Positions 51,711-60,842 of a DNA stretch of 64,000 bases are shown piece by piece. Position 1 is the stretch's first letter, and each line of letters opens with the position of its first letter. The DNA is from DAITQM01 sp036832975. Its GTDB lineage: Bacteria; Pseudomonadota; Gammaproteobacteria; Xanthomonadales; Wenzhouxiangellaceae. The DNA lies in contig DAITQM010000013.1 of assembly GCA_036832975.1 (NCBI GenBank), positions 1 through 64,000 of the forward strand, in the 5' to 3' direction. A program made the position numbers and the translations under genes. Under the pieces are notes generated by a model. It did not search any database and was not told the DNA's origin. It saw nothing but the letters and a program-made list of their open reading frames with translations.

Positions 51711-51739
51711 CTTGTGTAGTATTCCGCCAGCACCTATAT
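51711..51739 (+). promoter_or_regulatory. Sigma32-like heat-shock promoter of hsp20
   Basis: CTTGTG, 14-base spacer, CACCTATAT, close to the CTTGAA...CCCCATNT heat-shock pattern, about 95 bases before the hsp20 start. Confidence 0.5.
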
Positions 51740-51833
51740 CCATAGGCGAGCGGTGGTTGCTTGGCGCGCAACGATCCGCGGCAGCGTCATAACGATGATG
51801 CCTTTCCCCCACACAATGCAAAAGGAGGTTGAT

Positions 51834-52262
51834 ATGGCACTGATCCCCCATCGCCCCTTTGGCCTGATAGACCAATTGCGGCGGGAAATGGACCAGATGT
51901 TCAGCGCCGAGCCGGCTGAACCCGGCTTGGAACTCGCTGAATGGACCCCGGCGGTCGATATCGCCGAGGAAGATGATGCGTTCGAAATTACCGCCGACGT
52001 TCCGGGCATCGAGCCGGAGAAGCTCGAAGTCACTTGCGAGAACGGCGTGCTCCGGATCAGCGGCGAAAAACGCGCCGCAAGCGAGAAAAAGAACGGTGGC
52101 TTCCACCGCATCGAACGCAGTTACGGGCGCTTCGCGCGCAGTTTCCGGCTGCCCGACAGCGCCGATCTCGGCAATGTCAAGGCCAAGAGTAAAAACGGCG
52201 TCTTGCATCTGACCATCCCCAAAACCAAAGAAAGCAAGGCCCGCCGGATTCCGATTTCCTGA
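51834..52262 (+). CDS. Small heat-shock protein (Hsp20/alpha-crystallin family)
   Basis: 142 residues. ATG 51834 with AAAGGAGG upstream. The alpha-crystallin domain spans about 40-142: TPAVDIAEEDDAFEITADVP, GVLRISGEKR, FHRIERSYGRFARSFRLPD and the KNGVLHLTIPK strand, with the IPI-like C-terminal anchor RRIPIS. An ATP-independent holdase chaperone. A sigma32-like promoter precedes and a terminator follows it. Confidence 0.93.
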   Translation: MALIPHRPFGLIDQLRREMDQMFSAEPAEPGLELAEWTPAVDIAEEDDAFEITADVPGIEPEKLEVTCENGVLRISGEKRAASEKKNGGFHRIERSYGRFARSFRLPDSADLGNVKAKSKNGVLHLTIPKTKESKARRIPIS

Positions 52263-52273
52263 GCACCCCCTTG

Positions 52274-52309
52274 CGCCCGTTCCGCCCTACCCCCGGGGTG
52301 GAACGGGCG
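52274..52309 (+). terminator. Intrinsic terminator of hsp20
   Basis: CGCCCGTTCC (52274-52283) pairs with GGAACGGGCG (52300-52309), then TCTTTGTT. Confidence 0.8.
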
Positions 52310-52397
52310 TCTTTGTTGGCATCTCCTACAAGCCGATAGCCCGCCGCGGCCGGGGTGGCCGTTTACTTTTTCTTTCCGGCGGCGCAAAATAGTCCAG

Positions 52398-52756
<359 letters not shown>

Positions 52757-52766
52757 CTTTTGGTTC

Positions 52767-52923
52767 TAACAGGTTGTTGAAAAACGCCATCCTGGCGTTT
52801 TTCAACGTCGCTTGCGAAAGGCGCGACTTTCGCTGCGCTCCCGAAATCAGCCACTGAGCAGCGCCTGATTTCGCCGGGCCATCCGTGGCCCGGGTTAGCA
52901 GGCTGTTTTTCAACAGCCTGCTA
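52767..52923. repeat. 157-bp MITE-like repeat, copy A
   Basis: Ends are inverted repeats: TAACAGGTTGTTGAAAAAC at the left and, reverse-complemented, TAGCAGGCTGTTGAAAAAC at the right. Each end can also fold into its own hairpin. About 150 of 157 bases match copy B at 54425-54581. No coding capacity. It sits 10 bases after the rnpB P1 helix. Confidence 0.85.
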
Positions 52924-52975
52924 AGCCTCAGACGCCCGCTCAGCCGGCATCGCTCCATCCCGTACAATTGGGTCT

Positions 52976-54400
52976 ATGAACGATCCCGCCCGCCGGCAGC
53001 GCGCCCTCGAATCGATCCGCGCCCGCGTCGGTGACGCCGGCTGGATCGACGATGCCGAGCGGCTGGCCCCTTTTCTTCGCGAATGGCGCGGCCGCTACCA
53101 CGGCCGGGCCGCGGCGGTCGTCTGCCCGGCCGACAGCGCTGAAGTCGCCGCCGTCGTCGGCCACTGCGCCGCCGCCGGCATCGGCATCGTGCCGCAGGCC
53201 GGCAATACCGGCACGGTCGGCGGTGCGGCGCCGCACACGACCGGCGACGAAATCATCCTCAGTGTCCGCCGCCTCGACCGGATTCGTGAAATCGACCTGC
53301 AAAACGGCACGTTGACCGCCGAAGCCGGGTGCATTCTGGCCGACGTGCAACAGGCGGCGCGCAACGCCGGGCGGTTTTTCCCGCTGTCGCTGGTTTCCGC
53401 GGGCACCTGCCGGATCGGCGGCAATCTGGCGAGCAACGCCGGCGGCCTGCACACGTTGCGTTACGGCACGATGCGCGACCTGACGCTCGGTCTCGAAGTC
53501 GTGCTCGCCGACGGCCGCCTGTGGAATGGCTTATCCAAATTACATAAAGACAACAGCGGCTACGAGTTGCGCGATCTGTTCATCGGCTCGGAAGGGACGC
53601 TGGGCGTCATCACCGCGGCGGTACTGAAACTCTATCCCGCCCTCCGGACTCAGGTTACCGCGTTGCTCGCCGTCGCCGAACCGCGCCGCGCGCTCGAAAT
53701 CCTCGATGCCTTGTGGACGGCAACCGACGGCCGCCTCGAGGCCGCCGAGTTGATCGGCCGCCAGGCGCTGCAATTGGTGCTCGACCACGTGCCCGGCTGC
53801 CGGGCGCCGTTCGTCGCCCCCTGGATGCTGCTCATCGAAGCGGCCAGCGCCGGGGATGACGAGACGCTGGAGGGTGTCGTCGAACGCGTTCTGCATCGGG
53901 CATCCGCGGCAGGCGGTATCGGCGAGGTCGTCGTCGCCGCCGGCGAGCGGCAGCGGGCGGCGCTGTGGCAGTTGCGCGATCGCATTCCGGAAGCGCAGCG
54001 CCGCGCCGGCGCCAGCCTCAAACACGATATCGGCGTGCCGCCCGCCGCCGTGCCGGAATTGATCCGGCGCGGAATGGCGCTCGCCGAACGCGCTGTGCCC
54101 GGGGTCCGGCCCTGCATTTTCGGTCACCTCGGCGACGGCAACCTGCATTTCAACTTGACGGCGCCGGCCGGCGGTGAAGAAGCGGCGTTTCTCGCCCACG
54201 GCGCGCCGCTCGCCGCCGCGCTCTTTAACCTCGCCGGCGAACTCGGCGGCACGATCGCCGCCGAACACGGCATCGGCCAACTCTGGCGCGACCTGTTGCC
54301 GCGTTACAAATCGCCGGTCGAACTCGATTTGATGCGGGCGGTGAAACAGGCGCTCGATCCGCAGGGGATCATGAACCGGGGGAAAGTATTACCCGGTTGA
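52976..54400 (+). CDS. FAD-linked oxidase (GlcD / D-2-hydroxyacid dehydrogenase family)
   Basis: 474 residues. N-terminal PCMH/FAD_binding_4 domain (AAAVVCPADSAEVAAVV, VPQAGNTGTVGGAAPH, GGNLASNAGGLHTLRYGTMR, DLFIGSEGTLGVITAAVLKL) and C-terminal FAD-oxidase_C domain (IFGHLGDGNLHFNLT, EHGIGQLWRDLLPRYKSPVE). Such enzymes oxidise D-lactate, glycolate or D-2-hydroxyglutarate; the substrate cannot be told here. Flanked on both sides by the 157-bp repeats. Confidence 0.9.
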   Translation: MNDPARRQRALESIRARVGDAGWIDDAERLAPFLREWRGRYHGRAAAVVCPADSAEVAAVVGHCAAAGIGIVPQAGNTGTVGGAAPHTTGDEIILSVRRLDRIREIDLQNGTLTAEAGCILADVQQAARNAGRFFPLSLVSAGTCRIGGNLASNAGGLHTLRYGTMRDLTLGLEVVLADGRLWNGLSKLHKDNSGYELRDLFIGSEGTLGVITAAVLKLYPALRTQVTALLAVAEPRRALEILDALWTATDGRLEAAELIGRQALQLVLDHVPGCRAPFVAPWMLLIEAASAGDDETLEGVVERVLHRASAAGGIGEVVVAAGERQRAALWQLRDRIPEAQRRAGASLKHDIGVPPAAVPELIRRGMALAERAVPGVRPCIFGHLGDGNLHFNLTAPAGGEEAAFLAHGAPLAAALFNLAGELGGTIAAEHGIGQLWRDLLPRYKSPVELDLMRAVKQALDPQGIMNRGKVLPG

Positions 54401-54424
54401 ATATGAACCTCCACACCGGCCCCC

Positions 54425-54581
54425 TAACAGGTTGTTGAAAAACGCCATCCTGGCGTTTTTCAACGTCGCTTGCGAAAGGCGCGACTTTCACTGCGTTCCC
54501 GAAATCAGCCGCTAAGGAGCGCCTGATTTCGCCGGGCCATCCCTGGCCCGGATTAGCAGGCTGTTTTTCAACAGCCTGCTA
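54425..54581. repeat. 157-bp MITE-like repeat, copy B
   Basis: Same orientation, length and terminal repeats as copy A, with about seven base differences. It lies 24 bases after the flavoprotein stop, and 15 bases from the end of the convergent EamA gene. It is followed by a further short TTAGCCTGCTAA. Confidence 0.85.
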
Positions 54582-54595
54582 AGGGCGTTAGCCTG

Positions 54596-55468
54596 CTAAA
54601 GGCGACGGCTGCCGAGGTAGATGCCGCCGAGGGCCAGGACGACGCCGGCCCATTGCCAGGGGCCGAGGAGCAGGGCGAAAAACACGACGTCCCAGAGCAT
54701 CGACAGCGACGGTTGCAGGAGCAGCAAAAGCCCGGCGACGGCGGCGGGGACGGCGGGCAGACCGCGGGTGATCAGGAGCCAGCCGAGAACTTGGCAGAGT
54801 AGGCCGTAAGCGATGAGCAGCAGCCAGTCGCCGGTGGTGGGAACCGCCAAGCTCAGTCCTTCGAGCGCGGCGGAAACGGCAATCATGACGGCGGTCAGCA
54901 GCGTGACCTGGAAGAGCCGGGCCACCGTCGCCGGCGCGCCGGGGCAGCGCTGCGCCGCTTGCAGGCTGAGAATGTAAGCGGCGTAAGCCGCGGCGGTCAG
55001 CAGGCCGAAGAGGATACCGAGGCGATTCTGTGCCGTAAAGGTTTGCCAGTTGAGGCCGAACATCAGCCACAGCCCGGTGGCGGCGAGGGCTAGGGCGGTG
55101 GAAAAGCGGCGGCCGCTGCGCTCGCCGGACAGCAGCCAGGCACCGAGCGGCAGGATGAAAACCTGAAAATTGGCGAGCAGCGTCGATAACCCCGGCCCGA
55201 GCCAGATGACGCTGCGATGCCAGAACCATAAATCGAGCGCAAAGAAAAATGCGATCGCCGCCGATGCCCCCCAACCGTGCCGCCAGCCGCGCCGCCAGCG
55301 CTCGTTCAGCGCCAACAGCAGGAATAACCCGAGAGCGCCAAACAGCATCCGGTAGAACGCCGAGACCGTCGGCCCGACCGTCACCTGTTTGACGATCGGG
55401 GCGGCGAAGCTGATCATCAGCGCGCCGAGCGCGACCGCACCCCGTGACTTGAAGCCGCCGGGGCTCAA
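54596..55468 (-). CDS. EamA/DMT family transporter
   Basis: 290 residues with about ten membrane helices in two EamA repeats (GALMISFAAPIVKQVTVGPT, VSAFYRMLFGALGLFLLL; LLCQVLGWLLITRGLP, VAGLLLLLQPSLSMLWD, WAGVVLALGGIYLGSRR). Probable metabolite exporter; substrate unknown. It overlaps ubiI by 4 bases, joining the ubiquinone operon. Confidence 0.88.
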   Translation of the reverse strand: MSPGGFKSRGAVALGALMISFAAPIVKQVTVGPTVSAFYRMLFGALGLFLLLALNERWRRGWRHGWGASAAIAFFFALDLWFWHRSVIWLGPGLSTLLANFQVFILPLGAWLLSGERSGRRFSTALALAATGLWLMFGLNWQTFTAQNRLGILFGLLTAAAYAAYILSLQAAQRCPGAPATVARLFQVTLLTAVMIAVSAALEGLSLAVPTTGDWLLLIAYGLLCQVLGWLLITRGLPAVPAAVAGLLLLLQPSLSMLWDVVFFALLLGPWQWAGVVLALGGIYLGSRRL

Positions 55469-56697
55469 GGTTGTCTAAGGAGCGGGGCGGCGGGTGGCGT
55501 CAGGCCGGCGGCGCGGCGGAACAGCCAGTCTTTGAGCGGCCACAGGCGATCGACGGCGGCGAGCCCGAAGCCGGCAAGCCATGAACGTGGCGCGCTGAAC
55601 GGCCCGAGCGCCGGGCTCATCGTCCGGTTGATCAGATCGGTGGCGCGGATCATGATTTCGTCTTCGCTGCGCCGCGCCCGTTCCCAACGTCTGAGCCATG
55701 ACCGCGGTGCGGCGAGCGGCCGTTGTTCGGTGCCGAGCACGGCGAGCAGCGCGGCGCAATCGGCCAGTCCGAGGTTCAAGCCCTGGCCGGCGAGCGGGTG
55801 GGTGCGGTGCGCTGCATCGCCGAGCAGCACAACGCGCCCGGCGACATAGCGCCGGGCCAGTTGCATATCGAGGGCGAACGCGGCGCGTGGCCCGCTGGCT
55901 TCGACCGGGCCGAAGACTTCCCGGCTGGCGGTATTCAAGGCGCGGTGAAATTCGTCGTCGCCGGCGGCGATCATGGCCGCGGCCCGCTCATCGGGCAGCG
56001 ACCAGACGATGGACGAGCGGCCCCGAGTCACCGGCAGCAGGGCCAGCGGTCCGCCGCTCAGAAAACGCTGCCAGGCGATACCTGAATTGGGCTCCCTTGT
56101 CATGATCACCGCGACCAGGGCTTTTTGCCCGTAGGCGGTTGCTGCTAACGGGATCCCAAGACCTTGGCGCAGCGCCGAACGTGCGCCGTCGGCGGCGATC
56201 AGCAGCCGTGTTTTGAGCAGGGTGCCGTCGTCGAGCCGGGCGCTGGCGATCTCGCCGTCCGCCCCGTTGTCGTCCACTGCCACCACGGCGCGACCGGCAA
56301 GGAGCCGGACGCGGCCGGCGCGCAGCCGCTGCCACAGCACCCCATGCAGTTGGCGATGATCGACAATCCAGCCGAGCGCCTCGACGCCATGCTCGAATGC
56401 TTCGAAGGTCAAACGGCCCGTGCCGCGCTCGTCTTCGATCTGCATCGTGCGGTAGGCGGTCGGGCCGGCGGCGTCCGGCGCTGGCCAGCCGCTGGCCATT
56501 GCCAAGACCTGGCGGCTTGCTTGGTTAAGGGCGACGACTCGTTGTCCGACGTCATCGACGACAGCCGCCGAGTCGGGCGGCCGAGGTTCAGCCAGCAGAA
56601 CAGAGAAACCCTTTTCGGCGAGCAAAAGAGCGAGTGTCGCGCCGGCGATCCCGCCGCCGGCGATCAGAATATCGGTGTCGGCGCTGCCGGAGGTCAC
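55465..56697 (-). CDS. ubiI: UbiH/UbiF/VisC-type FAD monooxygenase
   Basis: 410 residues from a GTG overlapping the ubiH stop. FAD-binding DILIAGGGIAGATLALLLAE, the GWIVDHRQLHGVLWQRL region, LIAADGARSALRQ and the GDAAHRTHPLAGQGLNLGLA motif identify the ubiquinone hydroxylase family. By position after ubiH it corresponds to ubiI (visC), which hydroxylates C5, but family members are hard to separate by sequence. Aerobic ubiquinone synthesis. Confidence 0.85.
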   Translation of the reverse strand: MTSGSADTDILIAGGGIAGATLALLLAEKGFSVLLAEPRPPDSAAVVDDVGQRVVALNQASRQVLAMASGWPAPDAAGPTAYRTMQIEDERGTGRLTFEAFEHGVEALGWIVDHRQLHGVLWQRLRAGRVRLLAGRAVVAVDDNGADGEIASARLDDGTLLKTRLLIAADGARSALRQGLGIPLAATAYGQKALVAVIMTREPNSGIAWQRFLSGGPLALLPVTRGRSSIVWSLPDERAAAMIAAGDDEFHRALNTASREVFGPVEASGPRAAFALDMQLARRYVAGRVVLLGDAAHRTHPLAGQGLNLGLADCAALLAVLGTEQRPLAAPRSWLRRWERARRSEDEIMIRATDLINRTMSPALGPFSAPRSWLAGFGLAAVDRLWPLKDWLFRRAAGLTPPAAPLLRQP

Positions 56698-57872
56698 GGT
56701 TGCGTGTCGAGCATGCCGCGGTAGCCGAGCGCGCCGACCACCAGCCGCCGCTGCACCGCCGGCAGCCACTGGTGGGCGACGAGCGAGGCGCTGCGCAGCA
56801 GGCGAAAGCCGGGGGTGTCATTGCGGAACAGCCGGACCAGCGTATCGGTGTAGCGGATCGTCGCCCGCTGGTCGGGTTCGCGGCTTTGCTGATAGGACGC
56901 CAGCAGCGCCGCGGCGCCCGGATCCGGCGCCCCGGCGAGATGGGCGGCGAGGGCGACGGCGTCACGCAGGCCGAGATTGAAGCCCTGGGCCGAGATCGGA
57001 TGGATGGTATGCGCGGCGTTGCCGATCAGCACGGCGCGTTCGGCGAGCGGCCGGGTGGCGTGTAGCAGTTTGAGGGGATAGGCCTGGCGTTTGCCGATCC
57101 GCGTCAGGCGGCCGAGGCGGTGGCCGAAGCGCGCCTGGAGCACCGAAAGCGCGGCGGCGTCATCGAGGTCCAACGCCGCCGGCGCTTCTTCGCTGGCCAC
57201 GGTCCAGACCAACCCCAGGCGCCCGGGGCCGTGCGGCAGCAGGGCCAACGGCCCGGTTGTCGTGAACCGTTCATAAGCGGTGTCGCCGTGCGGGCGTTCG
57301 GTGCTCAGATTGGCGATGATCGCGGTTTGCCGGTAATCGTATTGTTCGGCCGCGATGCCGAGCAGGCGGCGGACGGCTGAGCCGGCGCCGTCGGCGCCGA
57401 CGACGAGGCGGCTCGTGAAACGGGCGTTGTCGAGTTCGACTTCGACTGCGCGGCCGCCCGGGGTCAGCCCGACCAGTTGCGCCGGGCAGTATTGATCGAG
57501 GTCGGCCATCGCCGCCAAGGCCGGTACCATCACGGCGCCGAGACGGTGCGCCGCGACGACGTAACCGAAAGCGGCCAGGCCGTGGTCCTCGGCGGCGAGC
57601 AGCACCCGGCCGAAGCGGCCGCGGTCGCTGACGTGGATGCGGCGAATCGGGTGGGCGTTCGGGGCGATGGCCGGCCACAGTCCCATGCCCTCCAGCGCCT
57701 GCCGGCTGACCTGGTTGAGCACCAGCGTCCTTTCGTCGTAACTGGGTTGTAGCGCAGCGGCCCGCGCCACTTGCTCGACAGCGGCGATTTTCAATCCGCT
57801 GCCCCGCAGGCCGAGCGCCAGCGCCGCGCCGACCAGGCCGCCGCCGATAATCGTCAGGTCGTAGGTTTTCAT
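56694..57872 (-). CDS. ubiH: 2-octaprenyl-6-methoxyphenol hydroxylase
   Basis: 392 residues from the ATG at 57872 overlapping the pepP stop. YDLTIIGGGLVGAALALGLR, YDERTLVLNQVSRQALEGMG, VVGADGAGSAVRRLLGI and GNAAHTIHPISAQGFNLGLRD match UbiH, including the Asn in place of Asp in the GNAAH motif typical of UbiH. Catalyses C1 hydroxylation in ubiquinone synthesis. The conserved order ygfB-pepP-ubiH-ubiI supports the call. Confidence 0.93.
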   Translation of the reverse strand: MKTYDLTIIGGGLVGAALALGLRGSGLKIAAVEQVARAAALQPSYDERTLVLNQVSRQALEGMGLWPAIAPNAHPIRRIHVSDRGRFGRVLLAAEDHGLAAFGYVVAAHRLGAVMVPALAAMADLDQYCPAQLVGLTPGGRAVEVELDNARFTSRLVVGADGAGSAVRRLLGIAAEQYDYRQTAIIANLSTERPHGDTAYERFTTTGPLALLPHGPGRLGLVWTVASEEAPAALDLDDAAALSVLQARFGHRLGRLTRIGKRQAYPLKLLHATRPLAERAVLIGNAAHTIHPISAQGFNLGLRDAVALAAHLAGAPDPGAAALLASYQQSREPDQRATIRYTDTLVRLFRNDTPGFRLLRSASLVAHQWLPAVQRRLVVGALGYRGMLDTQP

Positions 57873-59200
57873 GCGGCGCGGCCCTGTTTCATCCGCCGTT
57901 CGATGGCGTCCGGCTCGCGGACCAGCGCCTCGCTCAGCACCTCGCAGCCCTCGCGGGTCACCGCGACATTGTCTTCGATCCGGATGCCAATGCCGCGCCA
58001 TTCGGCCGCGACCTCGGTGGCGTCGGGCGGGATGTAGAGCCCCGGTTCGACGGTCATCACCATGCCCGGCTCCAGCGCCCGGCTGTGGCCGTCGATCTGG
58101 TAATCGCCGACGTCGTGCACGTCCAACCCCAGCCAGTGACCGGTCTTGTGCATGAAAAAGCGTTTTGCGCCGCCCGCTTCGAGTTGTTCGCTGAAGCTCC
58201 CGGGCAGCAGTCCAAGGTCGATCAACCCCTGAGTGATGGCCGCGAACGCCGCATCGTGCACCGCCTGCCAGGCGGCGCCGGGCCGAACTTGGGCCAGCGC
58301 CGCGTGCTGTGCCGCGAGCACCACTTCGTACAGGGCGCGCTGCGCCTTGCTGAAGCGGCCGTTGACCGGCCACGTGCGGGTCAGATCGGCGGCGTATTTT
58401 TCGTATTCGCAGCCGGCGTCGATCAAGACCATCTCGCCGTCCTTCAACTCGGCGTCGTTGGCGATGTAGTGCAAGGTGCAGGCATGCGCGCCGCCGCCGA
58501 CGATGGGCTGGTAGGCGGCCTCCAGGCCGTGACGGTGGAATTCGTGCAACAGATCGGCGGCGATGTCGCGCTCGTTGCGGCCCGGACGCAGGCCGGCGAG
58601 CACCCGCTCGTGCGCCGCGCACGAGATGGCCACGGCGCGCCGGATCCATTTCAATTCATCGCGACTTTTGAGCAGACGAAGCTCGTGCAGCGTGTGGCCG
58701 AAGCCGATGAGATCCTCGGGTGGGATATGGGCCGGGCGGCGCCCGCTGTGCAGCCGGTTCAGGCCGTGCAGCAACCGTTCATCGAACGCCGGATCGCGGC
58801 CGATCTGATAATGCACCCGGCTGCGGTTTTCCAGCAGGCCGGGCATCACGTCGTCGAGATCGTCGATCGGAAACGCATCGTCGGCGCTGAGCCAGCGGCG
58901 CGCGCCTTCGAGGCCGGCGCGCGGACCATCCCAGCGTTCGCGCTCCGGATTGCGGGGCCGGCAAAAAACGATCGTTTCCCCCGCCGCCCGGCCGGGGATC
59001 AGTACGAGCACCGCATCGGGCTCGTCGAAACCGGTCAGATACCAGAAATCGCTATTTTGCCGAAAGCGGTAGTGCACATCGCCGTTGCGCACCGCAAGGC
59101 GCGCTCCGGGGACCACGGCAATCGCTTCGCGGCCGATCATCCGCATCAGTTCGGTGCGGCGCGCCGCAAAGCACGGCGCCGGGGTCGCCGGACGGCTCAT
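57869..59200 (-). CDS. pepP: Xaa-Pro aminopeptidase
   Basis: 443 residues. The N-terminal creatinase-like domain (RFRQNSDFWYLTGFDEPDAV) is followed by a pita-bread metallopeptidase domain. Metal ligands are seen in VLIDAGCEYEKYAADLTRTW (two Asp), HKTGHWLGLDVHD (His), MTVEPGLYI (Glu) and IRIEDNVAVT (Glu). It removes N-terminal residues before proline. Coupled to ygfB and ubiH by 4-base overlaps. Confidence 0.95.
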   Translation of the reverse strand: MSRPATPAPCFAARRTELMRMIGREAIAVVPGARLAVRNGDVHYRFRQNSDFWYLTGFDEPDAVLVLIPGRAAGETIVFCRPRNPERERWDGPRAGLEGARRWLSADDAFPIDDLDDVMPGLLENRSRVHYQIGRDPAFDERLLHGLNRLHSGRRPAHIPPEDLIGFGHTLHELRLLKSRDELKWIRRAVAISCAAHERVLAGLRPGRNERDIAADLLHEFHRHGLEAAYQPIVGGGAHACTLHYIANDAELKDGEMVLIDAGCEYEKYAADLTRTWPVNGRFSKAQRALYEVVLAAQHAALAQVRPGAAWQAVHDAAFAAITQGLIDLGLLPGSFSEQLEAGGAKRFFMHKTGHWLGLDVHDVGDYQIDGHSRALEPGMVMTVEPGLYIPPDATEVAAEWRGIGIRIEDNVAVTREGCEVLSEALVREPDAIERRMKQGRAA

Positions 59201-59829
59201 GCGCGGCCGGCCGTCAGGTCTGGGCGCAGGCGCGCCGCCTGGCGGAGCAGCAGCACCGCGCCGCGCACGTATTCGACCAGTTCCATCAGTGCCGCTTCTT
59301 CTTCATCATCATCTTCATCGTTCGACGCGCTTGTTGCCTGTGTGATCGCCGCCAGGTCGGGCAGGATTTCCTCGCCCTCGGGCAGAGCGCAGATCGCCGG
59401 ATTATGCGCCAAGCCGGCCAGCAAGCCCGCGCACCACGAGGCCAGCGCCGCGGCGCGGGCGGCGCGCGGCGCGTCGTCGGGCGGCAGATAGAGCATGAAA
59501 TCGAATGCCTCGGCGTCGAGTTCGCGGCGCAACGCGCCGATCACGATCTCGAACGTCGCCGCGCCGATCGGGGCTTCGCCCCCGCTGAGTTCGCGGAACG
59601 CGGTGTACAGCATGGCGCTTGGCGCCCGGTCGTCGCCGCCGACCGCCAGGCCGGTGATCAGGCCGTGCATTTCCGCCGCTTCGCGCTCGTCGTGCGCCTG
59701 CATCGCCCGGCGCCAGGCGAGGCGGCCTTCGGGTGTATTCAGCGGTTGGATCATCCGAGGCGGGGCGGCAGAGAGCGGCGCATCTAGCAATCGTATCATT
59801 TTCCGGGGTATCATCAGCTTGCAGCGCAT
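59197..59829 (-). CDS. UPF0149 family protein (YgfB-like)
   Basis: Up to 210 residues; in-frame ATGs at 59814, 59799 and 59754 are alternatives and none has a good ribosome site. The AEMHGLITGLAVGGDD motif near residue 60, the FDFMLYLPPDDAP segment, WCAGLLAGLA and the acidic DEDDDEEEAALMELVEYVRG end fit UPF0149/YgfB. In Pseudomonas a member modulates AmpC expression; here only the conserved place before pepP is clear. Confidence 0.85.
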   Translation of the reverse strand: MRCKLMIPRKMIRLLDAPLSAAPPRMIQPLNTPEGRLAWRRAMQAHDEREAAEMHGLITGLAVGGDDRAPSAMLYTAFRELSGGEAPIGAATFEIVIGALRRELDAEAFDFMLYLPPDDAPRAARAAALASWCAGLLAGLAHNPAICALPEGEEILPDLAAITQATSASNDEDDDEEEAALMELVEYVRGAVLLLRQAARLRPDLTAGRA

Positions 59830-59966
59830 TTTGAAACTCGGGCTGAAGAATGAAGCGGGGGAATATCGCGGCCCACCGCGCCGCCTGCCGGCCGGCGAGC
59901 CACGCTCCGCAAGGAGAGTTTTCGACTGCCTGGGGGCAGCGCCAAACCCATCGCTTGGAAAGCATC

Positions 59967-60191
59967 ATGAGTAAAAAAGAGACGGTTCTGGAGACCTGCG
60001 ATCAGATCGAACACCAAATCGACGGAATATTGGAGACCTGCGCCCGTCTCCAGGAAGAGAACCGCTCGCTTTTGGTCCGCCAGGAAGCGCTGATCACCGA
60101 GCGCGCCGCCCTGGTCACCAAAAACGAACAGGCGCGCTCCAAGGTCGAGGCGATGATCGCCCGCCTGCGGACCATGGAGCAACACGCCTAA
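59967..60191 (+). CDS. Small coiled-coil protein (TIGR02449 / ZapB-like)
   Basis: 74 residues, almost wholly coiled coil (EHQIDGILETCARLQEENRS, LVTKNEQARSKVEAMIARLR). It is the small protein usually found just before zapA in gammaproteobacteria and is thought to be a ZapB-like division factor. Divergent from ygfB. Confidence 0.8.
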   Translation: MSKKETVLETCDQIEHQIDGILETCARLQEENRSLLVRQEALITERAALVTKNEQARSKVEAMIARLRTMEQHA

Positions 60192-60221
60192 GCGTTCGCC
60201 CGCCACGAACTCGAAGCCGTT

Positions 60222-60506
60222 ATGGAACCGATCGTCGTACACATTTTGGACAAGGAATTGCGCGTCGCCTGCCCGCCGGATGAACGTGAGGCATTGCACG
60301 CCGCGGCCCTCGATCTGGATCGCCGCATGCGGCAGATCCGCAATCAATCGCGCAGTCTGTCGCTGGAAAGTCTGGCCCTGATGAGCGCCTTGAATTTGGC
60401 CGGCGAACTGTTGCAAGCCCGCGAGCGCGAGCAGCAGCTCGAAGCCCTCACCGCCCGCCTCAAAACCCTCAGCAGCCGTCTGGAACGCCGTTTGCAGAAT
60501 GAATGA
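60222..60506 (+). CDS. zapA: Cell division protein ZapA
   Basis: 94 residues. VVHILDKELRVACPPDERE, LHAAALDLDRRMRQIRNQSR and the helical ESLALMSALNLAGELLQARE tail match ZapA, which bundles FtsZ filaments at the division site. Followed by 6S RNA and ygfA, the classic gammaproteobacterial order. Confidence 0.93.
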   Translation: MEPIVVHILDKELRVACPPDEREALHAAALDLDRRMRQIRNQSRSLSLESLALMSALNLAGELLQAREREQQLEALTARLKTLSSRLERRLQNE

Positions 60507-60574
60507 TCGCCGCCGCGTAGCCGCGGTGCGCAGGCCGCTTGCCGCTGCCTCCGGATGGCGTTAAACTGGGTTCA

Positions 60575-60761
60575 GGCGTTCTCTGTAGCGTACGCCAGCG
60601 GGTCGTCAAAGCCTTGTCCCTATATCGTTTTATCGGGAAGGCCAATCCGCTCCGGTGTGCAAGTTCGCCAGCGAGCGAAAAGCCTTAAGGTGCGGCCAGT
60701 CTACCCACTTGAACCTCCGGTTCAAGGTCCCCGGCCCGCAGCGGCGCTCGCGGAGAACGCC
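60575..60761 (+). ncRNA. ssrS: 6S RNA
   Basis: The terminal helix GGCGTTCTC (60575-60583) pairs with GAGAACGCC (60753-60761), giving 187 nt. AAAAGCCTTAAGG, CCACTTGAACCTCCGGTTCA and the CAGCGGCGCTCGCGGAGA end match E. coli 6S RNA blocks. A TAAACT -10 lies at 60562-60567. It binds the sigma70 holoenzyme in stationary phase. Position between zapA and ygfA is diagnostic. Confidence 0.93.
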
Positions 60762-60842
60762 ACCGTTGAACGGGCCCAGCGGGGCCGTGATCACCGCCGG
60801 CCGACCGGCAGCCTCCCAGGCTTGTTCGCGGATGGTTGTACG

